DNA of 42,526 nucleotides from an uncultured Porphyromonadaceae bacterium (GTDB taxonomy: Bacteria > Bacteroidota > Bacteroidia > Bacteroidales > Muribaculaceae), in contig CAMWID010000024.1 of the NCBI GenBank assembly GCA_947174235.1, positions 1-42,526 on the forward strand, read 5' to 3'. A program made the position numbers and the translations under genes. Positions 1 through 7,992 of this stretch are shown in pieces (the stretch's first letter is position 1; the number at the start of each line of letters is the position of its first letter). Under the pieces are notes generated by a model, which made no database searches, was not told the origin of the DNA, and worked only from the letters and a program-made list of their open reading frames with translations.

Positions 1-1733
1 TTCTCCATCTTCATTGCCTCATATACAAGCACAACATCGCCGGGGTTGACAGTATCGCCGGGTTTAACCTTGATGCTCATCACAGTCCCTCCCATAGGAG
101 CGACGAAAACAGGACCGGTAACTTCACTCTTGGCAGCTTTCTTAGTTTCCTGAGCCTGGGGTGAATTAGCCTTGTTTACCTCATATTCAGCTTTACGCTT
201 GTTTGTGAGATATGTCTTAGCAACAGCAGGAAGAAGTTCGAGTAGTAGTAGTTCCTCTTCGTTTAGGGCAAGTTTCACGCCTCCAAATTGGTCAAGAACA
301 GGATTTTCCGGTTGTATGTAAGATGCAACATCGTAGGGTTTCTCTTCGGGGCTGCCGGTGATATGTTCACGGAACTTCGGATCTACAGGCACAGGCGTAT
401 TGCCGTATTCGCCCTTTACAAGAGAAATAAACTGATTACTCTTGTTGGTGTAATCCGGCTTACCTGCACGGCGATCAAGTGCCAATGAGACAGCCTGGGA
501 ACCTACAATCTGGCTTGTGGGAGTCACAAGAGGCACGAGACCTGCATCACGACGCACCTTCGGGATAAGAGCCATAGCCTCCTCGAGAACGTCTTCAGCC
601 TTAAGGGCACGGAGATTCGCCACCATATTTGAATACATGCCGCCGGGCACCTCCGCATTCTTGACGATCTCATTTGGTTTCGGGAATCCGAAATATGCCT
701 CTATCTTATGGCAGGCGTCAAGAAGTTCTTCTTCCTTATCCGCTTTCGCAGCCTCTATCGCACGGTCAAATTCCGCATCGATCTCTGCCGGCATCTCTGC
801 AAACGCCTCATCGAAGTCTCGCTGCCATTTATCCTTGTTAAGGTCAAAATCTGCAAGTGCCTTGCGGGCATCTTTGAGTTCGTGACGGATCTTGGCGACA
901 GCCTCCATATCAGCCTCTATCTCTATTCCGAGTTTCTTGCAGAAAATATCCACAAGCTCGATAGCGGGTGCGGCGGAACCGCCTCCGAACCACCATATGT
1001 TGGTATCAACAATATCAACTCCCTGAATAATAGCGGTCAAAACAGAAGCCAAACCATAACCGGGAGTGCAGTGTGTGTGGAAATCGACAGGAACACTCAG
1101 AGCCTTCTTCAATTTAGGCATCAGAGTGAAGATACGCGACGGATTGACAAGTCCAGCCATATCTTTAAGGGTGACCATCTTCGCCCCGAGTTTCTCCATT
1201 TCCACAGCCTTGTTGATAAAGTAGTCGTCGGTAAAGACTTTCTCCTCCTCAGGTGTGCCCTTGGGATCAACGGTATAGCAAACGGCTGTATCGGCAATTG
1301 CCACATTACCGTTAATGCCATTGAGCTCATTGATCATCTTGATCGAGCTCTTGATATTGTCAAGGTCGTTGAGAGCGTCGAATATGCGCATCACGTTAAG
1401 ACCATTCTCTATCGCTTTCTTGTAGAACCCCTCAAGCACGGAATCGGGATAAGGAACGTACCCGAAAAGGTTTCTGCCACGGGAGAGGGCGGAAAGAAGA
1501 GAAATACCTTTCATCTCCTTGGAACAGGAACGCAGACGGTCCCACGGACTTTCTCCAAGGTAACGCATCACGGAATCAGGTACGGCGCCGCCCCATACTT
1601 CCATGATATAAAACTTAGCCTCGCGGTAAAGAGGAAGAAGTTTGTCGACATTCTCCTGCTTCATGCGAGTGGCAAACAATGACTGCTGGCCATCGCGCAG
1701 CGTCAAGTCTCTTATTTGAAGTTTCCTTGCCAT
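1..1733 (-). CDS. Biotin-dependent carboxyltransferase, oxaloacetate decarboxylase alpha / pyruvate carboxylase subunit B type (3' end beyond window)
   Basis: The reverse strand is open from an ATG at 1733 to the window edge (577 complete codons), so the C-terminus is missing. The protein begins MARKLQIRDLTLRDGQQSLF: LRDGQQS is the substrate and metal-site start of the HMG-CoA-lyase-like TIM barrel. Further signature pieces are VTLKDMAGL (carboxylated-lysine region) and DFHTHC (metal-binding His pair). A conserved carboxylase domain follows, then a linker rich in Ala, Lys and Glu, then a biotinyl domain whose EAMKME motif (biotin on the Lys) is the last thing readable at 1-20. Such proteins carry carboxybiotin chemistry between oxaloacetate and pyruvate, either in a membrane Na+-pumping decarboxylase or in two-subunit pyruvate carboxylase. 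The partner subunits that would decide are outside the window. Function class is certain; the exact name is not. Confidence 0.93.
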   Translation of the reverse strand, partial: MARKLQIRDLTLRDGQQSLFATRMKQENVDKLLPLYREAKFYIMEVWGGAVPDSVMRYLGESPWDRLRSCSKEMKGISLLSALSRGRNLFGYVPYPDSVLEGFYKKAIENGLNVMRIFDALNDLDNIKSSIKMINELNGINGNVAIADTAVCYTVDPKGTPEEEKVFTDDYFINKAVEMEKLGAKMVTLKDMAGLVNPSRIFTLMPKLKKALSVPVDFHTHCTPGYGLASVLTAIIQGVDIVDTNIWWFGGGSAAPAIELVDIFCKKLGIEIEADMEAVAKIRHELKDARKALADFDLNKDKWQRDFDEAFAEMPAEIDAEFDRAIEAAKADKEEELLDACHKIEAYFGFPKPNEIVKNAEVPGGMYSNMVANLRALKAEDVLEEAMALIPKVRRDAGLVPLVTPTSQIVGSQAVSLALDRRAGKPDYTNKSNQFISLVKGEYGNTPVPVDPKFREHITGSPEEKPYDVASYIQPENPVLDQFGGVKLALNEEELLLLELLPAVAKTYLTNKRKAEYEVNKANSPQAQETKKAAKSEVTGPVFVAPMGGTVMSIKVKPGDTVNPGDVVLVYEAMKME

Positions 1734-1767
1734 GTGGTATAAGTTAAATCATTTTTAGATTTTTGCC

Positions 1768-1775
1768 AAAATTAA
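1768..1775 (-). promoter_or_regulatory. Candidate -7 box of the carboxyltransferase gene
   Basis: The reverse strand reads TAATTTTG here, an exact fit to the Bacteroidales -7 consensus TAnnTTTG, 35 bp before the start codon. A weak -33 match (TCTG) lies about 18 bp further upstream. Confidence 0.5.
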
Positions 1776-1910
1776 TATTAAAATCCTAATTACAGAAATT
1801 TTTCCGCAAAAGATTTTTAAATTGCTTGAAAAAAACTTTTTTACTTCATGAAAATTCTATTTTATATCCGTTTTTTGTATTTTCGCGACAAAATAATCTG
1901 ACAAAAAGTT

Positions 1911-2717
1911 ATGAAACACTTCTTTTTTTCCATTCTTCTCGCATTGATATCCGTCGCATCTTTCGCTCAAAGCCAATATTCCACATTGCGCGACGTCCCC
2001 TACTCTTCAAAAAGTGATGAATACTCAACGCAACGTCTCAAGCTTGATATACATTATAACACCGGAGCCAAGGATATTCCGGTGATCGTCTGGTTTCACG
2101 GAGGAGGTCTTACAGGGGGCAATAAGTTTATTCCCGCAGAACTTAAGGAGAACGGATATGTGGTGGTCGCTCCGAACTATCGACTGATTCCTGATGTCGA
2201 TGTGGAGGAATGTATTGACGATGCGGCTGAAGCGGTAGCCTGGACCTTTAAAAATATTGAAAGATATGGGGGCGATCCCAAAAGGATATTTGTTTCCGGG
2301 CATTCGGCAGGCGGATATCTCACAAGTATGATCGGACTTGAAAAGAAATGGCTTGATAAATATGGAGTGGACGCGGATTCAATCGCCGCCCTTATTCCAT
2401 ATAGCGGACAGGTTATAACCCATTTCTCCGACCGTAAAAGCAAAGGAATCGGAGAACTGACCCCATACGTCGACAATCACGCACCTCTCTTCCATGTAAG
2501 AAACGATTGTCCGTCTTATATTATAATCACAGGAGATGCCGAACAAGAACTCTATGGAAGATACGAGGAAAATCTTTATATGTGGAGAATGATGAAACTT
2601 GCCGGACATCCCGATGTCAGGATTTATAAACTTGATGGATATAATCACGGTGACATGGCTTCTCCAGCCCATCATATCATGAAGCAAGAAATCAGCAGAA
2701 TTCTGTCGGAGAAATGA
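1911..2717 (+). CDS. Secreted alpha/beta hydrolase (esterase/lipase-like)
   Basis: A 268-residue protein with a clear Sec signal peptide (positively charged start, hydrophobic stretch, Ala-Gln cleavage region near residue 20). HGGG at 63-66 is the oxyanion-hole motif of the hormone-sensitive-lipase/esterase group, GHSAGG at 130-135 puts the nucleophile at Ser132, and YNHGDM near 244-249 supplies the catalytic His (about His246). The acid is probably the Asp of ITGDAEQ near 208. The family removes acyl or acetyl esters from small molecules or glycans. The signal peptide places it in the periplasm or at the surface. No polysaccharide-utilisation neighbours are adjacent, so the substrate is open. 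The gene stands alone, upstream of an outer-membrane barrel in the same direction. Confidence 0.88.
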   Translation: MKHFFFSILLALISVASFAQSQYSTLRDVPYSSKSDEYSTQRLKLDIHYNTGAKDIPVIVWFHGGGLTGGNKFIPAELKENGYVVVAPNYRLIPDVDVEECIDDAAEAVAWTFKNIERYGGDPKRIFVSGHSAGGYLTSMIGLEKKWLDKYGVDADSIAALIPYSGQVITHFSDRKSKGIGELTPYVDNHAPLFHVRNDCPSYIIITGDAEQELYGRYEENLYMWRMMKLAGHPDVRIYKLDGYNHGDMASPAHHIMKQEISRILSEK

Positions 2718-2770
2718 GAATATTCAAAATTATTTAATTTTCTTGTCACAATTTAACAGTCACTGCGTCT

Positions 2771-2810
2771 TTATAAACAGAAAACGAAATAAATCGCTTT
2801 CTGTTTATAA
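2771..2810 (+). repeat. Perfect 13 bp inverted repeat in the leader of the barrel gene
   Basis: TTATAAACAGAAA (2771-2783) and TTTCTGTTTATAA (2798-2810) are exact reverse complements around a 14 nt loop. The right arm is followed by a T-rich run and the barrel start codon 13 bp later. It could terminate the hydrolase transcript, act as an operator, or form a leader hairpin. Confidence 0.7.
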
Positions 2811-2823
2811 TTTTTACAACAAA

Positions 2824-5160
2824 ATGAACCAGTCCCATTTCAAATTAACTAATCTTTCCATATTTCGCCTGGGGGTATTGATTGCATTGTTTCTATTTAC
2901 ATGCCAGTCAATCTCTGCAGATGTCAAAATTTTTGGCAAAGTGTTGTCGGAAAACGATTCCACTCCTGTAATCGGTGCCTCATGCAAATTATTTGCCGAC
3001 GGGAAACAGATCATGGCAACTCAAACAAATGAAACAGGTGTATTTTCTATAGAAAGCAAAGAGACTGAAACATTACGGCTCAACATTGAATCTCCGGAGT
3101 TTGCCGACTATGAAATCACTCTTGAGGGTGTAAAAAAGAATATGGATTTAGGATATATATATCTTTCCCCGGCAGGCAGACTACAGGAATTGGTGGTTAC
3201 TGCCGAATCACGCAGAGAATCAAGAGGGAAAACTATTGTCATTCCATCATCTATGGATGTAAAGGCATCATCCGACGCACTGTCTCTTCTAAGAAAACTC
3301 CAGCTCGACGGTCTCGAAGTCAATCCTGTAAACCGCTCGATGAGCGTAATGGGATCAAGTGTGGTCATACTTATCAATGGTGTCCCTTCAACACAGGATG
3401 ATGTCAACGCCCTCAATCCAAAAGATATCTCAAAGGTGGAATATTCAAGATTCGTTCCGGCTCGATATGCCGATAAAGGTGCCGGAGGTTTCATCAATAT
3501 ATCTTTGAAAAAACGTGACGACGGTGGCTCCATCTACATCTGGGGGCGTGGTTGCCCTACAACGGGGTTCGTAGACGGAAATATCCGAGGCTCATACCAC
3601 CAGGGACCTTCCCAGTTCACACTTTCCTACAATCCTTCCTGGCGTAGTTACAACAATGTGTACGATTATTCCGAGTCTTCGTTGATAGGAGATAATTTCA
3701 GAGTGGATCTCACTTCCAATTCAAAATCCCCTTTCCATTATCTCAACAATCCTCTAAATCTTAAATATGTGTTCCGTCATGACGAATCGCTGGTATTTTC
3801 TGCAACATTCAATGCCGCGATTTTCAATGATGGCAGAAGTTCTAAAGGAGACACCCACGATTCTCTGAATGGAGACTATCACAATGAATCCAAATCAAGC
3901 AGCAAAAGCTTTACACCATCTCTTGACCTATATCTACGCAAAGACTTCAACAGCAAAAATTCACTCGAACTCGAGGTGGTAGGGACAATATCAAATACCG
4001 ACTACCGCAGAAACTTAACTGAAAATTTCGAGGACGGAGAAATGGAATCCTACATAACAGACACGGACAACCGCAGACGTTCTCTCATTTCGGAAATCAG
4101 CTACGTGCACACTTTCAGCGAACTGACAGAATTATCCGCCGGATACCAAAATACCGTTTCAGGTAACGACAACCGTTATCTTGTGACCAACTATAAAGCC
4201 ACATTGACTGAAAACAATAATTACGTATACCTTCAGCTCACACAACAGGCAGGGCCGGTGTATCTTAGATTTGCTACCGGCGCAAAATTATTCTGGATGC
4301 GCAACGACCTCAACAAGCGCCATTTCATACGTAATCTTTCATCAGCGCTTGCAAGCTGGAACATCAATCAGATGTGGACTCTTACATATCAGTTTAACTA
4401 CTCTCCGTCAATCCCGGGGCTTGCATCGCTCACCGACTATCCTCAGCAGACCTCCCTCTACATGATCAGCAATGGAAATCCGGACCTCAAAGTCAGCGAT
4501 GCCTTTTACAACGGCATGACTTTGAATTTCAAAAAAGGGATATGGACTGCCGGAGCTATGTTTAGTCTCAACCATATTGACAATCCCACATTTTCTGATG
4601 TCTCCTATGAAGGAGATGGGAAATTCCTTTCCAACAGTCAAAACTTCAAATCACAACAAAACCTCATGAGCAGACTGAGTTTCGGCTTTAACGGATTGGC
4701 AAAGATGTTTGGTGCGAACCTTAACTTATATTATGAGTCCTACAAGGCAAAAGGCAATAATTGGGAACACAGTCTTAATTCCGTAAACGGTTCTATTAAC
4801 CTATGGTGGAACAAAGGTCCGTTTACAATCAGCTATTGGAGAAAATTCCCGGGCAAGAGCCTCTGGGGAACATCTGTAAGCAAAGAAGAAAACGGTGACG
4901 CACTCGACTTCCAATACTCCCCCAACAAACACTGGACGTTAGATATCGGTTGGTATTACATGTTTAGTAAAAAAGGCACTCAGTATCCATCATGGGATTA
5001 TTCAGCATCCAACCCCGGCTATAGATTCAGATACATAAAGAATAATGCCAACATGATCTGTATCTCATTCGTCTATCAGGCTGATTTCGGATCAATCTTC
5101 CGTACCGCACGCCGTGGGCTGAACAACAGAGACAACGGTTCTTCGTTGTTGAGGCAATAA
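2824..5160 (+). CDS. Outer-membrane beta-barrel protein, TonB-dependent-receptor-like with carboxypeptidase-regulatory-like N-terminal domain
   Basis: 778 residues from the ATG at 2824. The reading frame also extends upstream to a TTG at 2743, but the ATG is followed by a proper signal peptide (hydrophobic run ending before SADVKIFG) and the extension would cross the inverted repeat, so I chose 2824. Order of parts: signal peptide; an Ig-like regulatory-type domain (roughly residues 35-120, with the pattern TPVIGASCKL...NETGVFSIE); a plug-like region (about 125-235, with LQELVVTAESR and GSSVVILINGVPS); then a long barrel rich in aromatic beta-strands. This is the layout of the outer-membrane beta-barrel family related to TonB-dependent receptors. 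No SusD partner lies next to it, so it is not a classic SusCD pair. Cargo unknown. Confidence 0.85.
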   Translation: MNQSHFKLTNLSIFRLGVLIALFLFTCQSISADVKIFGKVLSENDSTPVIGASCKLFADGKQIMATQTNETGVFSIESKETETLRLNIESPEFADYEITLEGVKKNMDLGYIYLSPAGRLQELVVTAESRRESRGKTIVIPSSMDVKASSDALSLLRKLQLDGLEVNPVNRSMSVMGSSVVILINGVPSTQDDVNALNPKDISKVEYSRFVPARYADKGAGGFINISLKKRDDGGSIYIWGRGCPTTGFVDGNIRGSYHQGPSQFTLSYNPSWRSYNNVYDYSESSLIGDNFRVDLTSNSKSPFHYLNNPLNLKYVFRHDESLVFSATFNAAIFNDGRSSKGDTHDSLNGDYHNESKSSSKSFTPSLDLYLRKDFNSKNSLELEVVGTISNTDYRRNLTENFEDGEMESYITDTDNRRRSLISEISYVHTFSELTELSAGYQNTVSGNDNRYLVTNYKATLTENNNYVYLQLTQQAGPVYLRFATGAKLFWMRNDLNKRHFIRNLSSALASWNINQMWTLTYQFNYSPSIPGLASLTDYPQQTSLYMISNGNPDLKVSDAFYNGMTLNFKKGIWTAGAMFSLNHIDNPTFSDVSYEGDGKFLSNSQNFKSQQNLMSRLSFGFNGLAKMFGANLNLYYESYKAKGNNWEHSLNSVNGSINLWWNKGPFTISYWRKFPGKSLWGTSVSKEENGDALDFQYSPNKHWTLDIGWYYMFSKKGTQYPSWDYSASNPGYRFRYIKNNANMICISFVYQADFGSIFRTARRGLNNRDNGSSLLRQ

Positions 5161-5200
5161 TCAGTCTTTCATCGATCAATTATAGTATTAATTAAATAAG

Positions 5201-5234
5201 ATCCGTGGCTCGTGGATGAGTCGCGGATTTTTTT
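5201..5234 (+). terminator. Rho-independent terminator after the barrel gene
   Basis: ATCCGTGGCTC (5201-5211) pairs with GAGTCGCGGAT (5218-5228) over 11 positions, two of them G-T, around a 6 nt loop. It is followed directly by a run of T to 5234. It sits 40 bp after the barrel stop codon. Confidence 0.85.
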
Positions 5235-5235
5235 G

Positions 5236-5243
5236 TAATTTTG
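5236..5243 (+). promoter_or_regulatory. Candidate -7 box for the EamA transporter gene
   Basis: TAATTTTG matches TAnnTTTG exactly, begins two bases after the terminator T-run, and lies 36 bp before the EamA start codon. No good -33 TTTG is seen, because that position is occupied by the terminator stem. Confidence 0.5.
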
Positions 5244-5279
5244 CACACTGATAACAGAATTAAATAATTACTCAATTTT

Positions 5280-6161
5280 ATGTGGGTCATATTAGCTTTG
5301 GTTTCCGCTCTCTGTCTCGGGTTTTATGACATTTTCAAAAAGCTTTCTGTAAAAGGGAACGATGTTCTCATGGTGCTCATGCTCAATACCGTTTTCGGAG
5401 CCCTTTATATGTCGCCGTTCCTGATTGACGGCATTTCTCAGGGAAACCGGGGATTCGGGAACTCTCTCTCCGGGCATCTTCAGATTTTGCTTAAATCTGC
5501 AATTGTGTTGGGATCATGGCTATTGGGATATTTTGCAATAAAGCATCTTCCCCTGACAGTGCAGGGACCGATCAACGCCTCGCGTCCCGTCATTGTGCTT
5601 GTCGGTGCGCTTCTCATATTTGGAGAGCGGCTCAACTGGATACAATGGCTGGGAATAACTCTCGGTTTTACGTCTCTGTTTTTCATTTCCCGTATCGGTG
5701 CCAAGGAAGGTTTCTCGATAAAACATTCTAAATGGATATGGATGTCAATTGGCGCCACCTTTTTAGGAGCTGTAAGTGCGCTTTACGACAAATATCTGTT
5801 GAAATCATTCTCTCCCATTGAAGTTCAGGGATGGTATTCTCTATACCAATGCTTTATAATGGTAATCACCATATCGATTATCAAAGGGAATAAGAAGCAG
5901 ATCGGTGACAAATTCGTATGGAGATGGACCATACCGTGTATCGCCCTGTTTCTGACTGTCGCCGACATGGCATATTTCTACTCCCTGTCGCTCGATGGTT
6001 CGATGGTGGCAATTGTCTCAATGATAAGAAGAGGAAGTGTGATTGTCAGTTTTCTCTACGGAGTCATCGCCCTTCACGAAAAAAATATAAAGCCAAAGCT
6101 GATCGACCTCAGCATCCTCCTCCTGAGCCTCGCCCTTCTCGTCATCGGCTCTCAGTATTGA
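5280..6161 (+). CDS. EamA/DMT-family membrane transporter
   Basis: A 293-residue, very hydrophobic protein with about ten predicted membrane segments arranged as two similar halves, as in drug/metabolite transporters of the EamA type. The first half has the typical start (WVILALVSALCLGFYDIFKK) and the INASRPVIVLVGALLIFGE stretch. The second half begins near residue 150 (WMSIGATFLGAVSALYDKYLL) and ends in hydrophobic residues. The family exports or exchanges small metabolites; the substrate cannot be read from sequence. The last 20 bp overlap the 3' end of the convergent AAA-ATPase gene. Confidence 0.88.
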   Translation: MWVILALVSALCLGFYDIFKKLSVKGNDVLMVLMLNTVFGALYMSPFLIDGISQGNRGFGNSLSGHLQILLKSAIVLGSWLLGYFAIKHLPLTVQGPINASRPVIVLVGALLIFGERLNWIQWLGITLGFTSLFFISRIGAKEGFSIKHSKWIWMSIGATFLGAVSALYDKYLLKSFSPIEVQGWYSLYQCFIMVITISIIKGNKKQIGDKFVWRWTIPCIALFLTVADMAYFYSLSLDGSMVAIVSMIRRGSVIVSFLYGVIALHEKNIKPKLIDLSILLLSLALLVIGSQY

Positions 6162-7719
6162 TAAGCAAACTTGATTTCCAAGAGTCTATTGTACGGGTCT
6201 GTTTGGAGAATGATGCTCCTATTGCTATAATATCCCTGCCGTCGGAAGCAAACGGAAGCGCATAATTCTTTCTTCCGATCTGCTCCAACGCCTCTTCGGC
6301 AGTGCCGTCAAGTTTGAGTTCGATGATGTAATAATATTTTTGGGTTTTGACAAACAAGTCAATACGACCGTCAGAAGTGCGGTATTCTGTCTGGACATTA
6401 AGTCCGACAAGAATCATCAACATAAGTAGAGCGTTATGGACGTTCCTCTCAGACTGCATCTCCATTTCATAAGGGATCGAAGCAAAAAGACTTGTCAGCC
6501 GCTTCATGAACCCTTCCACATCACCTGATTCAAATTCAAGCACAAACTGGTAAACATTGAAAGCGACATCCTGTTTTTTGAGAGATGTGTAAAGAGGGAA
6601 AAGATATTGCAGAAAACCTCTCTTTACTTCACCATTTGGAATACCTAACGTATATAAGTCAGCAAAAGGATCATATCCTTTTATTGTCAGATACCCACTC
6701 TGATAAAACAAAGCTATCGGCTGGGACGAATCAATCTCTATCCCTGTCAACTCTTCACGAGTACATTTCACATTGAAAAAAGCATTCAGATCTATGCCGT
6801 ATTTTTTAAGAGGTTCTATCAGGACAGTAGGTTTTCCTCCTGAATCAATCCAGAAATTCTCCGTACGACAGCGGTCTAATGCCTGCAAGAGAGAAAAAGG
6901 ATTGTAAATATCTTCAGCACCTTCCGAGAAATGATAGCCGTCATACCATTTTTTCAAAACAGATTTTACCTGACCTATATTCCAACCCCAGTTTTCAGCA
7001 TACTTGTGAAGCCCAAACCGGAAATTTTTATCAAGTTCAGACTCAGATATTCCACAGATGGCATTATATTGTTTTAAAACAGAAATGTCTTGTATATTAT
7101 TAAGACCGGAAAAAATTGAAACTTTCCCGAATCTGGAGACTCCTGTCAAGAAAAGAAGGTGGATAAATTCTGCACAACTTTTAAATCCGGAATAAAAAGT
7201 AGCCAATTTATTTCGGTTGGCTTCAAATTTATCCTTATCATCAAGAGTATTCACCAATGGTTTATCATACTCATCTACAAGAATGACAACCCGTTTGCCT
7301 GTTGTTTCAAAAGCTTTTCTGATCACATTCCTAAGCCGGGTTGAAAAATCGGCAAAGCAATCAACGTGCACATTATATTTTTCTTCCCATTCTTTCAAGT
7401 GTGTGTCTAAAGCCCGGTCAATGGCATTCGATTCATAATATCCCCACGCATTAAGATCAAGATAAAACACAGGGTGCGCCGCCCAGTCCCATTTTAATGA
7501 ATCGGCGGCAAGACCGCAAAAAAGATCTCGCCTTCCTTCGAAAAAATATCTCAAAGTAGACAAAAACAGGCTTTTTCCAAAACGTCGTGGCCGACCCAAG
7601 AAGAAATATCCACCGCGTAGAAAATATTTCAGAAAACCGGTTTTATCAACATAGAGCCAGTTACCTGTAATTATTTTCTCAAAATTCTGTTCGCCAATCG
7701 GATAATATACTTCTTCCAT
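6142..7719 (-). CDS. AAA-ATPase-like protein with C-terminal PD-(D/E)XK nuclease-type domain
   Basis: 525 residues from the ATG at 7719 (MEEVYYPIGEQNFEKI, the usual start of this family); an upstream in-frame start at 7773 would add 18 residues without family resemblance. N-terminal AAA-ATPase-like domain: Walker A-type GRPRRFGKS at 42-50, Walker B-type VVILVDEYDKPL about 100 residues later, then LFLTGVSRFGKVSIFS. The C-terminal part has GRIDLFVKTQKYYYIIELKL, giving the D...ExK pattern of PD-(D/E)XK nucleases. Such proteins are strongly expanded in gut Bacteroidales and their role is not established; defence or mobile-element functions have been suggested. The promoter is exceptionally clear (7799-7828). 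The 3' end overlaps the EamA gene by 20 bp tail to tail. Confidence 0.9.
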   Translation of the reverse strand: MEEVYYPIGEQNFEKIITGNWLYVDKTGFLKYFLRGGYFFLGRPRRFGKSLFLSTLRYFFEGRRDLFCGLAADSLKWDWAAHPVFYLDLNAWGYYESNAIDRALDTHLKEWEEKYNVHVDCFADFSTRLRNVIRKAFETTGKRVVILVDEYDKPLVNTLDDKDKFEANRNKLATFYSGFKSCAEFIHLLFLTGVSRFGKVSIFSGLNNIQDISVLKQYNAICGISESELDKNFRFGLHKYAENWGWNIGQVKSVLKKWYDGYHFSEGAEDIYNPFSLLQALDRCRTENFWIDSGGKPTVLIEPLKKYGIDLNAFFNVKCTREELTGIEIDSSQPIALFYQSGYLTIKGYDPFADLYTLGIPNGEVKRGFLQYLFPLYTSLKKQDVAFNVYQFVLEFESGDVEGFMKRLTSLFASIPYEMEMQSERNVHNALLMLMILVGLNVQTEYRTSDGRIDLFVKTQKYYYIIELKLDGTAEEALEQIGRKNYALPFASDGRDIIAIGASFSKQTRTIDSWKSSLLINTESR

Positions 7720-7798
7720 AGTCGTCAATTTAAGGTTCAATCGGATTGCAATCAAGTTTATTACAAAAACCAATCTTACATAAATTCCACATCTCCAA

Positions 7799-7828
7799 CA
7801 AAATTACATCATTTTTACCATAATCAAA
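7799..7828 (-). promoter_or_regulatory. Promoter of the AAA-ATPase/PD-(D/E)XK gene
   Basis: On the reverse strand TTTG (7825-7828) is followed after 18 bp by TAATTTTG (7799-7806). Both boxes fit the Bacteroidales -33/-7 consensus exactly. The expected leader is about 70 nt. Confidence 0.75.
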
Positions 7829-7897
7829 AATGTTTTAACCAAAAACATTCTAAAACGGACGCAACAGAAGATGAAAAATCCTCTGAACAGTGTGTAA

Positions 7898-7939
7898 AAT
7901 GAATCCGGGAAAGAATCTTATTCTTTCCCAGGATTCATT
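7898..7939 (-). terminator. Long hairpin terminator after the beta-helix gene
   Basis: AATGAATCCGGGAAAGAAT (7898-7916) pairs with ATTCTTTCCC-A-GGATTCATT (7920-7939) over 19 bp with one bulged A and a 3 nt loop. It lies 40 bp after the stop codon of the beta-helix gene. The T-run behind it is short, so it is called on stem strength and position. Confidence 0.65.
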
Positions 7940-7948
7940 TCGTATTTT

Positions 7949-7992
7949 ATTTCACATCTATTTCACATCTATTTCACAACTATTTCACATCG
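7949..7992 (-). repeat. Four tandem copies of an 11 bp unit spanning a stop codon
   Basis: ATTTCACATCT is repeated at 7949, 7960, 7971 (one change) and 7982 (last base changed). The stop codon and last codons of the beta-helix gene lie in the leftmost copies on the coding strand. Because 11 is not a multiple of 3, copy-number change would shift the frame of anything added. Confidence 0.85.

Noticed and set aside
708..1682. Long forward-strand open frame (324 codons)
   Set aside because: It is the antisense shadow of the carboxyltransferase gene, which has unmistakable family motifs on the reverse strand.
2743..2823. N-terminal extension of the outer-membrane barrel from a TTG
   Set aside because: It would place the signal peptide internally and cross a perfect inverted repeat.
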